Shown here piece by piece: positions 43,595 to 51,261 of a stretch of 51,261 nucleotides of DNA. The stretch is from Symploca sp. SIO2E9 (GTDB lineage: Bacteria > Cyanobacteriota > Cyanobacteriia > Cyanobacteriales > Coleofasciculaceae): NCBI GenBank assembly GCA_010692645.1, contig JAAHGS010000034.1:1-51261 (forward strand). Direction: 5' to 3'. Positions within the stretch are counted from its first letter, which is position 1. Each line of letters starts with the position of its first letter. The notes beneath the pieces were generated by a model that did not search any database, was not told the DNA's origin, and was given only the letters and a program-made list of their open reading frames with translations. The translations under genes and the position numbers were made by a program.

Positions 43595-43640
43595 GGGATG
43601 GGGAGATGGGGAGATGGGGAGATGGGGAGATGGGGAGATG
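43595..43640. repeat. G-rich tandem repeat (GGGGAGAT)n
   Basis: About five GGGGAGAT units, immediately downstream of the GTPase gene stop. Together with 43321-43578 it accounts for the 460-nt space between ffh and the GTPase gene. Confidence 0.8.
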
Positions 43641-43676
43641 ATTATTTAGAGCATATTTCTAAGTAAATTGGATAAT

Positions 43677-45605
43677 TTATGTATGTATGGCAGTTGTCAA
43701 ATAGTACTCAAATTGCTCTCGTAGTTGTTCCATTGTCAAATTCTGAGTCCAGTACTTTACCAGGGCGTGGCCTAATGCCCAAGTGTTACGAGTTACATCA
43801 GATGAGGTTGAGTTTTCTAGCAATAAAGGCCAGAGGGACATTAAGTCAAAGTTGATTTGAGAGTTACCTGGGCTCAAGAGCGAGAAAAGGTCATAAGCCA
43901 TCTGGAGTTTGCCGATGACGACAGGCAACTGCTCGACTGGAATTTGCTGTGCCAGTAAATAGGCTAGGGATGATGATCCGGTTGTCAGGGTAGAAATAAA
44001 TTGAAGTACTGGACTTTTGAGTAGTGTAGCAAGTCCTTGGGTGGTTGCCATCTGGAAGGTGTAGCGATCAATGATTTTGGCGGCAGCAATGGTGCGGGCT
44101 TCGAGGTTACTAAAGAAACGGGAAAGACGGATTTGCTTAGCAGGAGCGATCGCTTCCATTAAACCTAATGATAGCGCTTCTATTCCCCAGGCGGTTCGAC
44201 CTGTATTGAGGTCATTGGTGACGATGGGCAGAACTAGATTACACAATTGGCCTAGATGTTGAGTACGATACTCGGTGGCTTGCCGAATGGCAATTTCCTT
44301 GGGGCGTTCCCCCCATTGCCAGTCGTAGGGAGGTTCCCACTCGCGGAGGGGGCGCAGACGATCTACTTGGGTGACAATTGTAATTGTAGGTAAGTCTGCA
44401 ACTTCCTTGTTGATATTTTGAAGGAAGTTCAGATCCATTTGCAAGGCAGGATCGAGGGCTGGGGTTACTAATAATAAAAGATCGGCGTTGGTGGCATAAT
44501 CAAGTACAAGTTCCCGTAAATCGGCACGGTTGACTTGTTCATAACCAGGAGTATCCCAAAGTGTTAAGGTTTCACCGTTGGGAGCCTGCCAGTGGTAATT
44601 CTGTATTTGATCTGTACTGGGTAAAACATCGACTGCTGCTAGTTCTGCCTGAAACAAGGTGTTAATTAGGCTGCTTTTTCCAGAACCAGTGCGCCCTACC
44701 ACTAGAATATTAATCGGTTTTTGCTCAATTATCTCTACAGGTTCTGCTTGAGCTAGGATTTCTTTGAGGGTTTGAGTTTTTGGCTGAGAGGGTGTTGGCG
44801 GGGAAACAGACAATTGTGAGATTGGTAGGGTATTGCCACTGTAGAGGGTGATTGCCTGCCGAGCTAAGTTTCGCAGGGCTGTTTCCCGGAGCATTTGCCC
44901 TAAATTTACCAGCAGTTGTTGATTGGCTTGGTTAATGTAACCTTTACTGGCTTGTTTTGCCACTGCTGCTGCTGGATTCAATAGCCATTGCGCCCAATTC
45001 CAGACTTTGACAAGTTTACGCGCTGATGGCTCCAGTTGGCGGTAGACTTGGTATGCTTGGTATGCTTGCCCTACTGTAACTTGATTGAGGGCAGGGGATA
45101 ATTTTTGCATCCACTGATCAAGATCATCTACTGTTCCTCGAATTAGCGCGTAAGCCTGGGGTATGTAAATGTTGAGTAGGGGGTGTTTGACTTCTGGATA
45201 GTAGGCATTTGCGATCGCAATTACTAGATCTTGGCATCGCTGCCAAAAGATTTGCAAGTCTTCCCAGATTGGGGGATCGTTTTCTGTTGCTTTGAGGATT
45301 TCTTGGAGTGCTGCTTCTGCTTGGTTAGCAGCTTGATCTGTTGCTAAGTTCTCAGTTATTTCATTTGTAGCAGATTCGAGTTCTTCGCTAACTTCGGCGA
45401 TGACAGCTTTCATCTGCTTTAGTGCAGGTCGAGTCCATCTTACCAGCAGCCAACGCCAGCCAACGAAGAGGAGGATAAATATACCCCAAATCCAATTAAT
45501 ACCCCAGGTGTGGATTTGTATTCCTGCCGATACTATCAAGAAGATGATAATCGAAGCGATCGGGATTGCCAATACTAGCCATTGCCATCGTTTTAATCGC
45601 ACCAT
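43677..45605 (-). CDS. Membrane-anchored dynamin/Era-like GTPase
   Basis: Two N-terminal transmembrane helices (about 9-27 and 37-55) are followed by a 240-residue helical region. The GTPase domain then has G1 VVGRTGSGKSSLINTLF (304-311), G3 LWDTPGYEQ and G4 IVTQVDRLRP. A C-terminal helical part (SNLEARTIAAAKIIDRYTFQ...) resembles DUF697/YcjF-like tails with short amphipathic segments. The 642 residues and layout suit a membrane-associated stress GTPase, possibly acting in membrane remodelling. The gene is divergent from the Fic gene (85 nt between starts), so both may share a regulatory region. Confidence 0.85.
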   Translation of the reverse strand: MVRLKRWQWLVLAIPIASIIIFLIVSAGIQIHTWGINWIWGIFILLFVGWRWLLVRWTRPALKQMKAVIAEVSEELESATNEITENLATDQAANQAEAALQEILKATENDPPIWEDLQIFWQRCQDLVIAIANAYYPEVKHPLLNIYIPQAYALIRGTVDDLDQWMQKLSPALNQVTVGQAYQAYQVYRQLEPSARKLVKVWNWAQWLLNPAAAVAKQASKGYINQANQQLLVNLGQMLRETALRNLARQAITLYSGNTLPISQLSVSPPTPSQPKTQTLKEILAQAEPVEIIEQKPINILVVGRTGSGKSSLINTLFQAELAAVDVLPSTDQIQNYHWQAPNGETLTLWDTPGYEQVNRADLRELVLDYATNADLLLLVTPALDPALQMDLNFLQNINKEVADLPTITIVTQVDRLRPLREWEPPYDWQWGERPKEIAIRQATEYRTQHLGQLCNLVLPIVTNDLNTGRTAWGIEALSLGLMEAIAPAKQIRLSRFFSNLEARTIAAAKIIDRYTFQMATTQGLATLLKSPVLQFISTLTTGSSSLAYLLAQQIPVEQLPVVIGKLQMAYDLFSLLSPGNSQINFDLMSLWPLLLENSTSSDVTRNTWALGHALVKYWTQNLTMEQLREQFEYYLTTAIHT

Positions 45606-45690
45606 TGCTTTTTGCCTGTCTGGATTAGACTTCTGATACTATTTTCGATCTAAGGACTGCGAGATTACACACATTTGCTGGTAAGTATTT

Positions 45691-47157
45691 ATGCTGTGGC
45701 AACCGATAGAAGATTTACCACCAGACTGGCATGAGTTAGCTAATTCCGAGTTTCCTCCCTTAGTCACTGTTTGGAATGAACAAGCAGAGCGTCTTCGTAG
45801 CTCTGGTGAATTCAAAACCTTTATGGAGAGGTTACGCCGAGAGATAGCTATTGAAACTGGAATTATCGAACGCCTATATACAATTGATCGAGGAATTACT
45901 CGCTTATTAATTGAGCAAGGTATCAACGAAGCTTTAATTCCTCATGGTGCTACGGATCGTCCAGTTAAGCAAGTAGTAGCTTTAATTAAGGATCAAGAAG
46001 CAGCAATAGAAGGATTATTTGATTTTGTTGGTGGACAGAGAACTTTGTCAACCTCCTATGTGAAGCAGCTACATCAGCTGCTAACTCAGAGTCAGGATAG
46101 TACAGAAGCTTTGATGCCATCAACAGGAAAAATAATTCTTGTCCCTCTCTTACGGGGCGACTGGAAACAACAACCTAACAATCCGATGAGGCAAAATGGC
46201 ACTGTTCATGAGTATTCCCCTCCAGAACAAGTGGCATCGGAAATGGATAGGTTAATTCAATGGCATCATCAACATCGAGAACAAAAAGTTCCTCCTGAAG
46301 TTGAAGCAGCTTGGTTACATCATCGATTTACACAAATTCATCCCTTTCAAGATGGAAATGGTAGAGTTGCTCGCTGCCTAGCTAGTTTAGTTTTTATCCA
46401 GGATGGGTGGTTTCCTTTAGTGCTTACCCGTGATGATCGAGCAGATTATATTGCAGCCCTAGAGCAAGCAGATCATGGTAATTTATCTAATTTGATTAAT
46501 TTATTTTCCAAAAGTCAAAAGCAAGCCTTTATTCGTAGTCTTGGTCTATCGGAGCAAATCTTAGCAGAGACCAGACGAACTAAGGTTATTATTGCTGCTA
46601 TTGCAGATAAGTTCAAGCAAAATCAGTCAACACCTATTCAGGAACGATATCAAAAGGTTGAAAATTTTTCTTCGATTTTATTTGAAATAGCATCTAATCG
46701 TTTAGAAGAAGTTGCTGATGATATTAAGCTATCTGTTCAAAACTTCGTAAATGACCCTCAGATTTTTACACTAAAAGCTCCTGCTGGTGATCAGCGTTCA
46801 TATTATCATCGATATCAGGTTGTAGAGACAGCGAAGCAGCTAAAGTACTTTGCTAACCTTCGTAACTATCACAGTTGGATACAGTTAATTATTAACATAG
46901 GGACCCCAACTACGATTTTGCTCTCATTTCATGTTCTTGGACATGATTACCGTGGCTTACTAGTGTGTTCTGGATGTGCCTACCATAAAGATGATCTCGA
47001 AGAAGGTGAACGCAATATCAATGATATCCAAGCGCTAACAGAATCTCCATTCCAGTTTTCTTATGCTGATGAAGAAAGTAATTTAATTGAGCGTTTTAAG
47101 CAGTGGCTAGAAGATTTAATTGTAACTGGTTTGGAATATTGGAATAACAGTATTTAA
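45691..47157 (+). CDS. Fic family protein (putative AMPylase)
   Basis: The 488-residue protein carries the Fic active site FTQIHPFQDGNGRVARCLAS (H217). Fic enzymes mostly transfer AMP, less often UMP or phosphocholine, to protein hydroxyls. Upstream, DQEAAIEGLFDF resembles the inhibitory helix (S/T)xxxE(G/N), though Ser/Thr is replaced by Glu. The C-terminal 230 residues (from about 255) are helical plus a beta-rich end and not recognised. The stop is 10 nt from the stop of the convergent reverse transcriptase gene. No FicA-type antitoxin gene is adjacent. Confidence 0.9.
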   Translation: MLWQPIEDLPPDWHELANSEFPPLVTVWNEQAERLRSSGEFKTFMERLRREIAIETGIIERLYTIDRGITRLLIEQGINEALIPHGATDRPVKQVVALIKDQEAAIEGLFDFVGGQRTLSTSYVKQLHQLLTQSQDSTEALMPSTGKIILVPLLRGDWKQQPNNPMRQNGTVHEYSPPEQVASEMDRLIQWHHQHREQKVPPEVEAAWLHHRFTQIHPFQDGNGRVARCLASLVFIQDGWFPLVLTRDDRADYIAALEQADHGNLSNLINLFSKSQKQAFIRSLGLSEQILAETRRTKVIIAAIADKFKQNQSTPIQERYQKVENFSSILFEIASNRLEEVADDIKLSVQNFVNDPQIFTLKAPAGDQRSYYHRYQVVETAKQLKYFANLRNYHSWIQLIINIGTPTTILLSFHVLGHDYRGLLVCSGCAYHKDDLEEGERNINDIQALTESPFQFSYADEESNLIERFKQWLEDLIVTGLEYWNNSI

Positions 47158-47167
47158 AAGAGTATAA

Positions 47168-49288
47168 TTAGCCCTTTAGCTCAATTGAGGGGTATTTTAT
47201 AAAGTTAAATTCACAAATTTCTTTTAAAGCTTTTTTCTGTTTGGATATCAGTTTTTCCATTTCATAACCATTAATTCTGTCTCTAATATTTCCGGATTTA
47301 TTATAAGGATGAGCGTCTGTCTTCTCATTCCTCTGTTTATTAATTTCAGAAAAAAATCTATTAGTAAGTGGAAAGCAATCTTGTATACAACCAGAATTTA
47401 AATTGACACCGTATTCTTTGTCCTTGCAAAAGTTAGCGATTTCCAACATTTCGCATATTTTGTCGAAAACTAAATTATTAAATCCATTGAGACTTAATAA
47501 TGATTTTGAAGGATCTATAGTTCTATTCTGAAAAAACAATCTAAAAGATAGCATTAACTCTTTGTATATATGTATATCATTCCAGATTTTATTATTGAAA
47601 AACGAATCAGGAGCTAAAATTGAAAACTCCTCTTTGAGGGTATATTGAATGTAATCAATTTTATCCCCTGAAATAATGTGGCTGACATAACGATTATATT
47701 TCGACGTATTAATTTGATTATATTCATCGGCAATAAATCTAAATATAAATGGATTCAATTTAATCCCTTGTAAGGCGATTAAACAATCTTTATCTTCTAA
47801 GAGGGAGCTGATAAATTGTTTTTTATAAGTTTTATCTTTAATAATTTTATATTTAAAACTATTAGCTTCTCGATTCAAAAAGTAGTTGTCTGATTTAAAG
47901 TTAAAAATAATTTCAAATTTATTGTTTTTATAAAGCCAATGAATCATAAAATACTTAACAAGCCAATGCCTGTCTTGGTTAAGCATGTATTTTATGTATA
48001 CATCTTCAATAAATTCAAGCTCTGGAAAAAATTTAAAGATTAGAGCAACTATATGATGGAAGAGAAGATTTTTGTTTTTTAAGATATTAATTAGCCATGT
48101 CTTAACTTCTTTGTCTTCTGAAAAATGCTTTTGTAAGTAAAAAAGAATAGCTTCAAAATGGATATATAAATCTTTGCATTTTTTTAAGATTACCGATTTG
48201 ATTTCTTCATCCTTGTTGAGTTTGTATAAAGAGAAACGAATTAAAGTTTTATCAAGATATTCTTCGCTATTTTCATCAAAGCAACTCAAAAATCTATCTT
48301 TTAGCTTTCGATGAGTTTTTGCTTTAAGAGAGCCTTCTTTTTTTTTATACTCCTTGGCTATAAGTGAAAATTTATTTTTTTGTTTTTTTAAAAGACTATC
48401 AACATTATTTATCTCACTGATTAAAATTTTACTTGCTTGAGGAATAAGACCTAAATCTCTAGCAATTAAATCTAAGTAACAAATGGCTTGTTGAGCTGTG
48501 AATTTATCTTTTGAAAAAATCCTTATATCATCTACATATCGAATATATTGAATATCAAGTTTACGACTTGTTATCTGCTCATCGAGATAAAAAAGATATA
48601 AATCAGCTAAAAAAGAAGAGGCTATTGGACCTTGGGGAATCCCGTGTTTACTTCTAAAAGTATTAGAACTGAAATCACTTGTACCGGCTTCCAGTAAATC
48701 TAGAAGAATTTTTGAGAGCCGCTGATCAATTTTGTAATTTTTTTCTAGAATTTGCTGAAGGATATAATGGTCTATAGTGTCAAAAAATGATGCTATATCA
48801 AACTCAGATAAAAATCGGTAACCAGATTCATAGTATTTTTTACTCTTCTCCTCAAACTTTTTCCATTGCTGCTTCCATGGTTTAAAGAAAAAAATTCTAT
48901 TTTTTTCGCTCTCCTTAGAAGTATTATAAACATTTCCAAATATAATATGGTTGTAATAGGGTGTGATCTCATCATAGAGATAATCAGCTATGGTATTGGT
49001 AATTGCTTGATAAACTAGTAAATCCTTAAATTTTAGTAGAGAGAGTGGTCTGACCAGATTATTTTTCTTGGGTATAAATATCTTGTATGAGCTTTCTGAT
49101 TTAAATATGCCTTGTTTTATTTCATCCAAGATAAATTCGATATTTTGATCTAAAAATAATCCAAATATTTTTAAATCTTCATAATAAAGTTCTTTATATA
49201 AATTCCTAGATGCTGTCTGCAGACGACTGAAAGCCAGATGGAAGTTCTCTGGTGTTAGAAAATCCTCAAATTGGTTTCCTGAAGACAT
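47168..49288 (-). CDS. AbiA-like reverse transcriptase with C-terminal HEPN-type motif
   Basis: The 706-residue protein has reverse transcriptase motifs: SEFDIASFFDTIDH (D164), HGIPQGPIASSFLADLYL and YIRYVDDIRIF (YVDD at 251-254). Residues 270-640 are Lys/Phe/Leu-rich and helical, possibly alpha-helical repeats. Near the C-terminus is NKQRNEKTDAHPYN, an R653-x6-H660 pattern of HEPN ribonucleases. RT plus HEPN matches the AbiA group of the UG/Abi RTs that abort phage infection. It is strikingly AT-rich compared with neighbours, which points to recent transfer. No maturase domain or retron/DGR features were seen. Confidence 0.85.
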   Translation of the reverse strand: MSSGNQFEDFLTPENFHLAFSRLQTASRNLYKELYYEDLKIFGLFLDQNIEFILDEIKQGIFKSESSYKIFIPKKNNLVRPLSLLKFKDLLVYQAITNTIADYLYDEITPYYNHIIFGNVYNTSKESEKNRIFFFKPWKQQWKKFEEKSKKYYESGYRFLSEFDIASFFDTIDHYILQQILEKNYKIDQRLSKILLDLLEAGTSDFSSNTFRSKHGIPQGPIASSFLADLYLFYLDEQITSRKLDIQYIRYVDDIRIFSKDKFTAQQAICYLDLIARDLGLIPQASKILISEINNVDSLLKKQKNKFSLIAKEYKKKEGSLKAKTHRKLKDRFLSCFDENSEEYLDKTLIRFSLYKLNKDEEIKSVILKKCKDLYIHFEAILFYLQKHFSEDKEVKTWLINILKNKNLLFHHIVALIFKFFPELEFIEDVYIKYMLNQDRHWLVKYFMIHWLYKNNKFEIIFNFKSDNYFLNREANSFKYKIIKDKTYKKQFISSLLEDKDCLIALQGIKLNPFIFRFIADEYNQINTSKYNRYVSHIISGDKIDYIQYTLKEEFSILAPDSFFNNKIWNDIHIYKELMLSFRLFFQNRTIDPSKSLLSLNGFNNLVFDKICEMLEIANFCKDKEYGVNLNSGCIQDCFPLTNRFFSEINKQRNEKTDAHPYNKSGNIRDRINGYEMEKLISKQKKALKEICEFNFIKYPSIELKG

Positions 49289-49346
49289 AATTTTTTAAAG
49301 TTAGTCAAACTAGAGGAGCGCGCTAAACACTTCTATCCTTAGGCAA

Positions 49347-49551
49347 GTTTAACTCAGATTTTGCACCATTGTTCCGTAAGCTACTTTTCCCGCCGTGGAA
49401 TTAATTCCACGCCTAATAACACAAGTCCACTCAAGTGGACTGAAACTTAAATCTTGTTGGCATTTAGTCCTTTTTTAGAGGACTTTCGCTATCAGCCTGG
49501 GGTTTAAACCCCAGGTGGTCTTGGTAAGATGGTGCAAGATCTGAGTTTAAC
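49347..49551. mobile_element. MITE with 23-nt terminal inverted repeats and internal palindromes
   Basis: Left end GTTTAACTCAGATTTTGCAC (49347-) and right end (49529-49551) are inverted repeats of 23 nt with two mismatches. Inside are CGTGGAATTAATTCCACG (49394-49411), AGTCCACT/AGTGGACT (49424-49441), AGTCCT/AGGACT (49465-49484) and the 20-nt perfect palindrome CCTGGGGTTTAAACCCCAGG (49496-49515). No open frame. It sits between the RT gene and cassette copy 2. Confidence 0.65.
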
Positions 49552-49710
49552 AAATGCGATCGCATATTGCCGTAGAGTAGATAGCAGCATACTGGTCAAA
49601 CGCTAAAGGCGATCGCATTTGGTGCTACCTCTTGGGTAATCGCTTTGAGTTTATTGTGATATATATAGTGATACCTTCGCGTAACCTCTTGAACTAATCG
49701 CAACCTACTT

Positions 49711-50085
49711 TCACAGATAATCAAGAAATGGTTTAGGTATCGCCCCTTGCACTTTATTCTTAATACCTTCCAGAAAAGGCAGAACATCATCATCATATTG
49801 TTTTTTATGTTTTTTATAGTCATTTTTAATAACACTCCACAAATGCTTTAGTTCCTGCCATGTCGAGCATTTTTGTAATTGACAAGCAACAGCATTTTGC
49901 CACTGTTGTAGCTGGCGGTAACTGATAAATTGCCCTCCTCTATCTCGACGATGAACAAAGAGAACACAAAACCATAATTCGATTTTGACAATTAAAGATT
50001 CAGGAATTCTGAGAAATCGGGCAACTTGGCGCTTACTGATGCGGAATTTGGCAGCAGGTTGAAGGCGGCGAAATAAGGTAGTCAT
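49711..50085 (-). CDS. Unknown protein, second gene of duplicated cassette (copy 2)
   Basis: The 124-residue homologue of the protein at 28643-29062. It shares MTTLFRRLQPAAKFRIS at the start and FVHRRDRGGQFISYRQLQQW with NAVACQLQKC in the middle. Here the C-terminus (ending AIPKPFLDYL) is not replaced by G-rich repeat, so it better shows the natural form. Basic, partly helical, no signal peptide. Its first-gene partner lies 215 nt upstream on the same strand, with a GGAGAAGGGGAGAAGG array between. Function unknown. Confidence 0.7.
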   Translation of the reverse strand: MTTLFRRLQPAAKFRISKRQVARFLRIPESLIVKIELWFCVLFVHRRDRGGQFISYRQLQQWQNAVACQLQKCSTWQELKHLWSVIKNDYKKHKKQYDDDVLPFLEGIKNKVQGAIPKPFLDYL

Positions 50086-50300
50086 AGGATAGGAAATTAT
50101 GGTGCTTTTTAATTGATTGAGGTATGGCTTGTTGAAGGGAGAAGGGGAGAAGGGGAGAAGGGGAGAAGGGGAGAATTTATTGTTCTCAACCGACTTTTAT
50201 CCGAGAGCTAAGAGGTTTTGAACTTCATTCAAATGAAAACTGCTAGAAATTCAGAAATTACTGAATTCCTCCCCACTTTGGGGAGGGGTGAGTAGTACTT

Positions 50301-50501
50301 CTAATGCGCCTTGAGTTGATGCTCTAGTGGTAAGACTGGGTCAAATATCACTATAAATTGATCATTAGGCATCAAACGACGGTAAGCTAGTAAATGACCT
50401 TCTGCATCAGAACGGCTACGGAACCGAGCAACTCTGATATTTTGCATGTTGGGAAGCAAGCGAACCAGCACCCAAGGCTGAAGGCGTTCTCTGTAGGGCA
50501 T
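50301..50501 (-). CDS. Unknown 66-residue protein, first gene of duplicated cassette (copy 2)
   Basis: The protein starts MPYRERLQPWVLVRLLPN at 50501, preceded by GGAGA 9 nt upstream. A longer frame from 50564 is rejected because its extra residues run through the leader hairpin. It shares the SDAEG.L...RR and QF.V.FD pattern with 29158-29352. It is small, basic and not recognised. The pair and its leader hairpin recur together, so the three parts form one inherited unit. Confidence 0.65.
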   Translation of the reverse strand: MPYRERLQPWVLVRLLPNMQNIRVARFRSRSDAEGHLLAYRRLMPNDQFIVIFDPVLPLEHQLKAH

Positions 50502-50533
50502 AATGAAATTGTCTCCATCTGTTTTGGAACCAG

Positions 50534-50569
50534 AGCCAGTGCTTGGTTGGTAGCCTTGAGGCACTGGCT
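50534..50569 (-). promoter_or_regulatory. Leader hairpin of the duplicated cassette, copy 2
   Basis: AGCCAGTGC (50534-50542) pairs with GCACTGGCT (50561-50569) around an 18-nt loop, 33 nt before the start codon. Compared with copy 1, positions 7-9 of the stem changed on both sides, so pairing is kept, and CTCTGG(A/T)TCC after the stem is conserved. Confidence 0.5.
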
Positions 50570-50658
50570 TCTGATCCGAATCAATCAGGCTTTTATAATA
50601 TACGACGAAAAGGTAAACTAAGTCAAATTAGTTAAAGTCGATTGGAGATAAGACAGAA

Positions 50659-50859
50659 ATGGTTAGTTTTGGAGACAAGATTAAAAAAAGACGAGAATCG
50701 CTAAATTTTACACAGCGGCAACTTGCTTTAAAACTGGATATGACTGTAACCACTGTGCAAAATTGGGAATCTGGTAGACATATCCCCAAGCTAACTCCAA
50801 AGCAGATGAAACTATTGTGTGATCTTCTGAATTTTACGCTAGAAGAATTAGCAGAGTGA
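50659..50859 (+). CDS. Xre-family helix-turn-helix regulator
   Basis: The 66-residue protein is a single HTH domain: FGDKIKKRRESLNFTQRQLA, LKLDMTVTTVQNWESGRHIP, then a short helical end. This is the Cro/C1 (HTH_3) pattern with the recognition helix VTTVQNWESG. It is divergent from cassette copy 2 with about 157 nt between starts and may regulate it or the neighbouring accessory genes. It might be the antitoxin or control protein of a lost system. There is no toxin gene next to it. Confidence 0.85.
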   Translation: MVSFGDKIKKRRESLNFTQRQLALKLDMTVTTVQNWESGRHIPKLTPKQMKLLCDLLNFTLEELAE

Positions 50860-50920
50860 TTCCTTAGAGCAATTGAAGATATTTTTAGATGTTATCTTCT
50901 ATCGATACTCGATAAATATC

Positions 50921-51145
50921 TCACTGCTGCCACTGACTTAATAACCAAGCACTAACTTTACCGTGATTAGTTTGACGACAACGACGGAAAGCTTCTTCCA
51001 GTAAAGCCATCTCTAATCCAGGCAAAACTTGAGACTGAATAATTCGGCGACTACCTCCATTTTCCACAGCAAAGGCAAGCACCTGAATATTTTGTACATC
51101 AACGATCCAATATTCAGAAACGCCGATATCTTCATAGAGAAGACG
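50921..51145 (-). pseudogene. Truncated Uma2 family gene
   Basis: On the minus strand the frame reads LLYEDIGVSEYWIVDVQNIQ, then VLAFAVENGGSRRIIQSQVL and PGLEMALLEEAFRRCRQTNH, ending SAWLLSQWQQ. This is the C-terminal half of a Uma2 (DUF820) protein. Upstream the frame meets a stop and the sequence changes abruptly to the ACATTTAACTTGCATCTTTG repeat plus a G-rich array, so the 5' half was lost through a repeat-associated event. It is unlikely to be functional. Confidence 0.75.
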
Positions 51146-51148
51146 CTA

Positions 51149-51261
51149 GCTGTAACACATTTAACTTGCATCTTTGAGATAGAGGGGGAGATGGGGAGAT
51201 GGGGAGATGGGGAGATGGGGAGAGGGGGAGATGGGGAGATGGGGAGATGGGGAGAGGGGGA
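51149..51261. repeat. Composite repeat: ACATTTAACTTGCATCTTTG plus (GGGGAGAT)n
   Basis: The first 30 bases match 34488-34508 and, less well, 43374-43395. About ten G-rich units follow to the window edge, where the array is cut off. Confidence 0.8.

Noticed and set aside
47168-49288. Group II intron, retron or diversity-generating retroelement
   Set aside because: No maturase/HNH domain, no retron msr-msd-like hairpins seen, no template/variable repeat pair; the HEPN-type end fits AbiA-like RTs better.

Overview
The window is chromosomal DNA of a cyanobacterium, probably filamentous or otherwise complex. The octamer GCGATCGC (HIP1) occurs about twenty times. Plant-type carotenoid genes (crtP, crtB), a geranylgeranyl-reductase-family gene, and the cyanobacterial gene orders gpmI-secG, deoC-recO, pyrH-frr and ffh-rpsP-KH-phoH all point the same way. 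The species cannot be fixed from the sequence alone. No tRNA, rRNA or CRISPR array was found.

Left part (1-12.3 kb): the C-terminal end of one IS200/IS605-type tnpB, then prfC, then a second TnpB element with a degenerate zinc finger and a divergent 47-residue ribbon-helix-helix gene. After these come a DUF4870 membrane protein, crtP-crtB, gpmI-secG, a secreted zinc peptidase, an O-antigen-ligase-like (HpsL-type) gene that has lost its middle and its frame, and a membrane coiled-coil protein of unknown role.

Centre left (12.3-19.0 kb): a minus-strand locus encodes a caspase-TIR protein, a TIR-STAND NTPase-TM-WD40 protein with 14 WD repeats (two seven-blade propellers), and two small TPR proteins. 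The layout resembles an apoptosome: a nucleotide-switch sensor with WD40 propellers and a caspase, sharing one adaptor domain (TIR in place of CARD). This is the best candidate for an undescribed system.

Centre (19.3-31.2 kb): deoC, recO, an MFS transporter and a GT4 glycosyltransferase face an O-GlcNAc-transferase-like gene that follows a type IV pilin. Between the two convergent glycosyltransferase genes lie three tandem arrays bounded by a 26-nt inverted repeat that supplies the TAG stop of both genes. Next come a Uma2 protein, a two-gene cassette of unknown function (copy 1), a small conserved-looking ORF and an alpha/beta hydrolase.

Right part (31.2-51.3 kb): pyrH-frr, a geranylgeranyl-reductase-family enzyme, a secreted TPS-domain/CHAT-protease fusion with a complete TnpB element at its stop codon, then the ffh-rpsP-KH-phoH cluster and a dynamin-like GTPase. 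The end is an accessory region: a Fic protein convergent with an AT-rich reverse transcriptase that carries a C-terminal HEPN-type R-x6-H motif (AbiA-like), a MITE, copy 2 of the two-gene cassette, an Xre regulator and a truncated Uma2 gene.

Short mobile or amplifying repeats are everywhere: G-rich (GGGGAGAT)-type arrays, hairpin MITEs, TAATAAG runs and ATGAACCATGA patches. Several abut stop codons, and two families have expanded in frame inside a gene.
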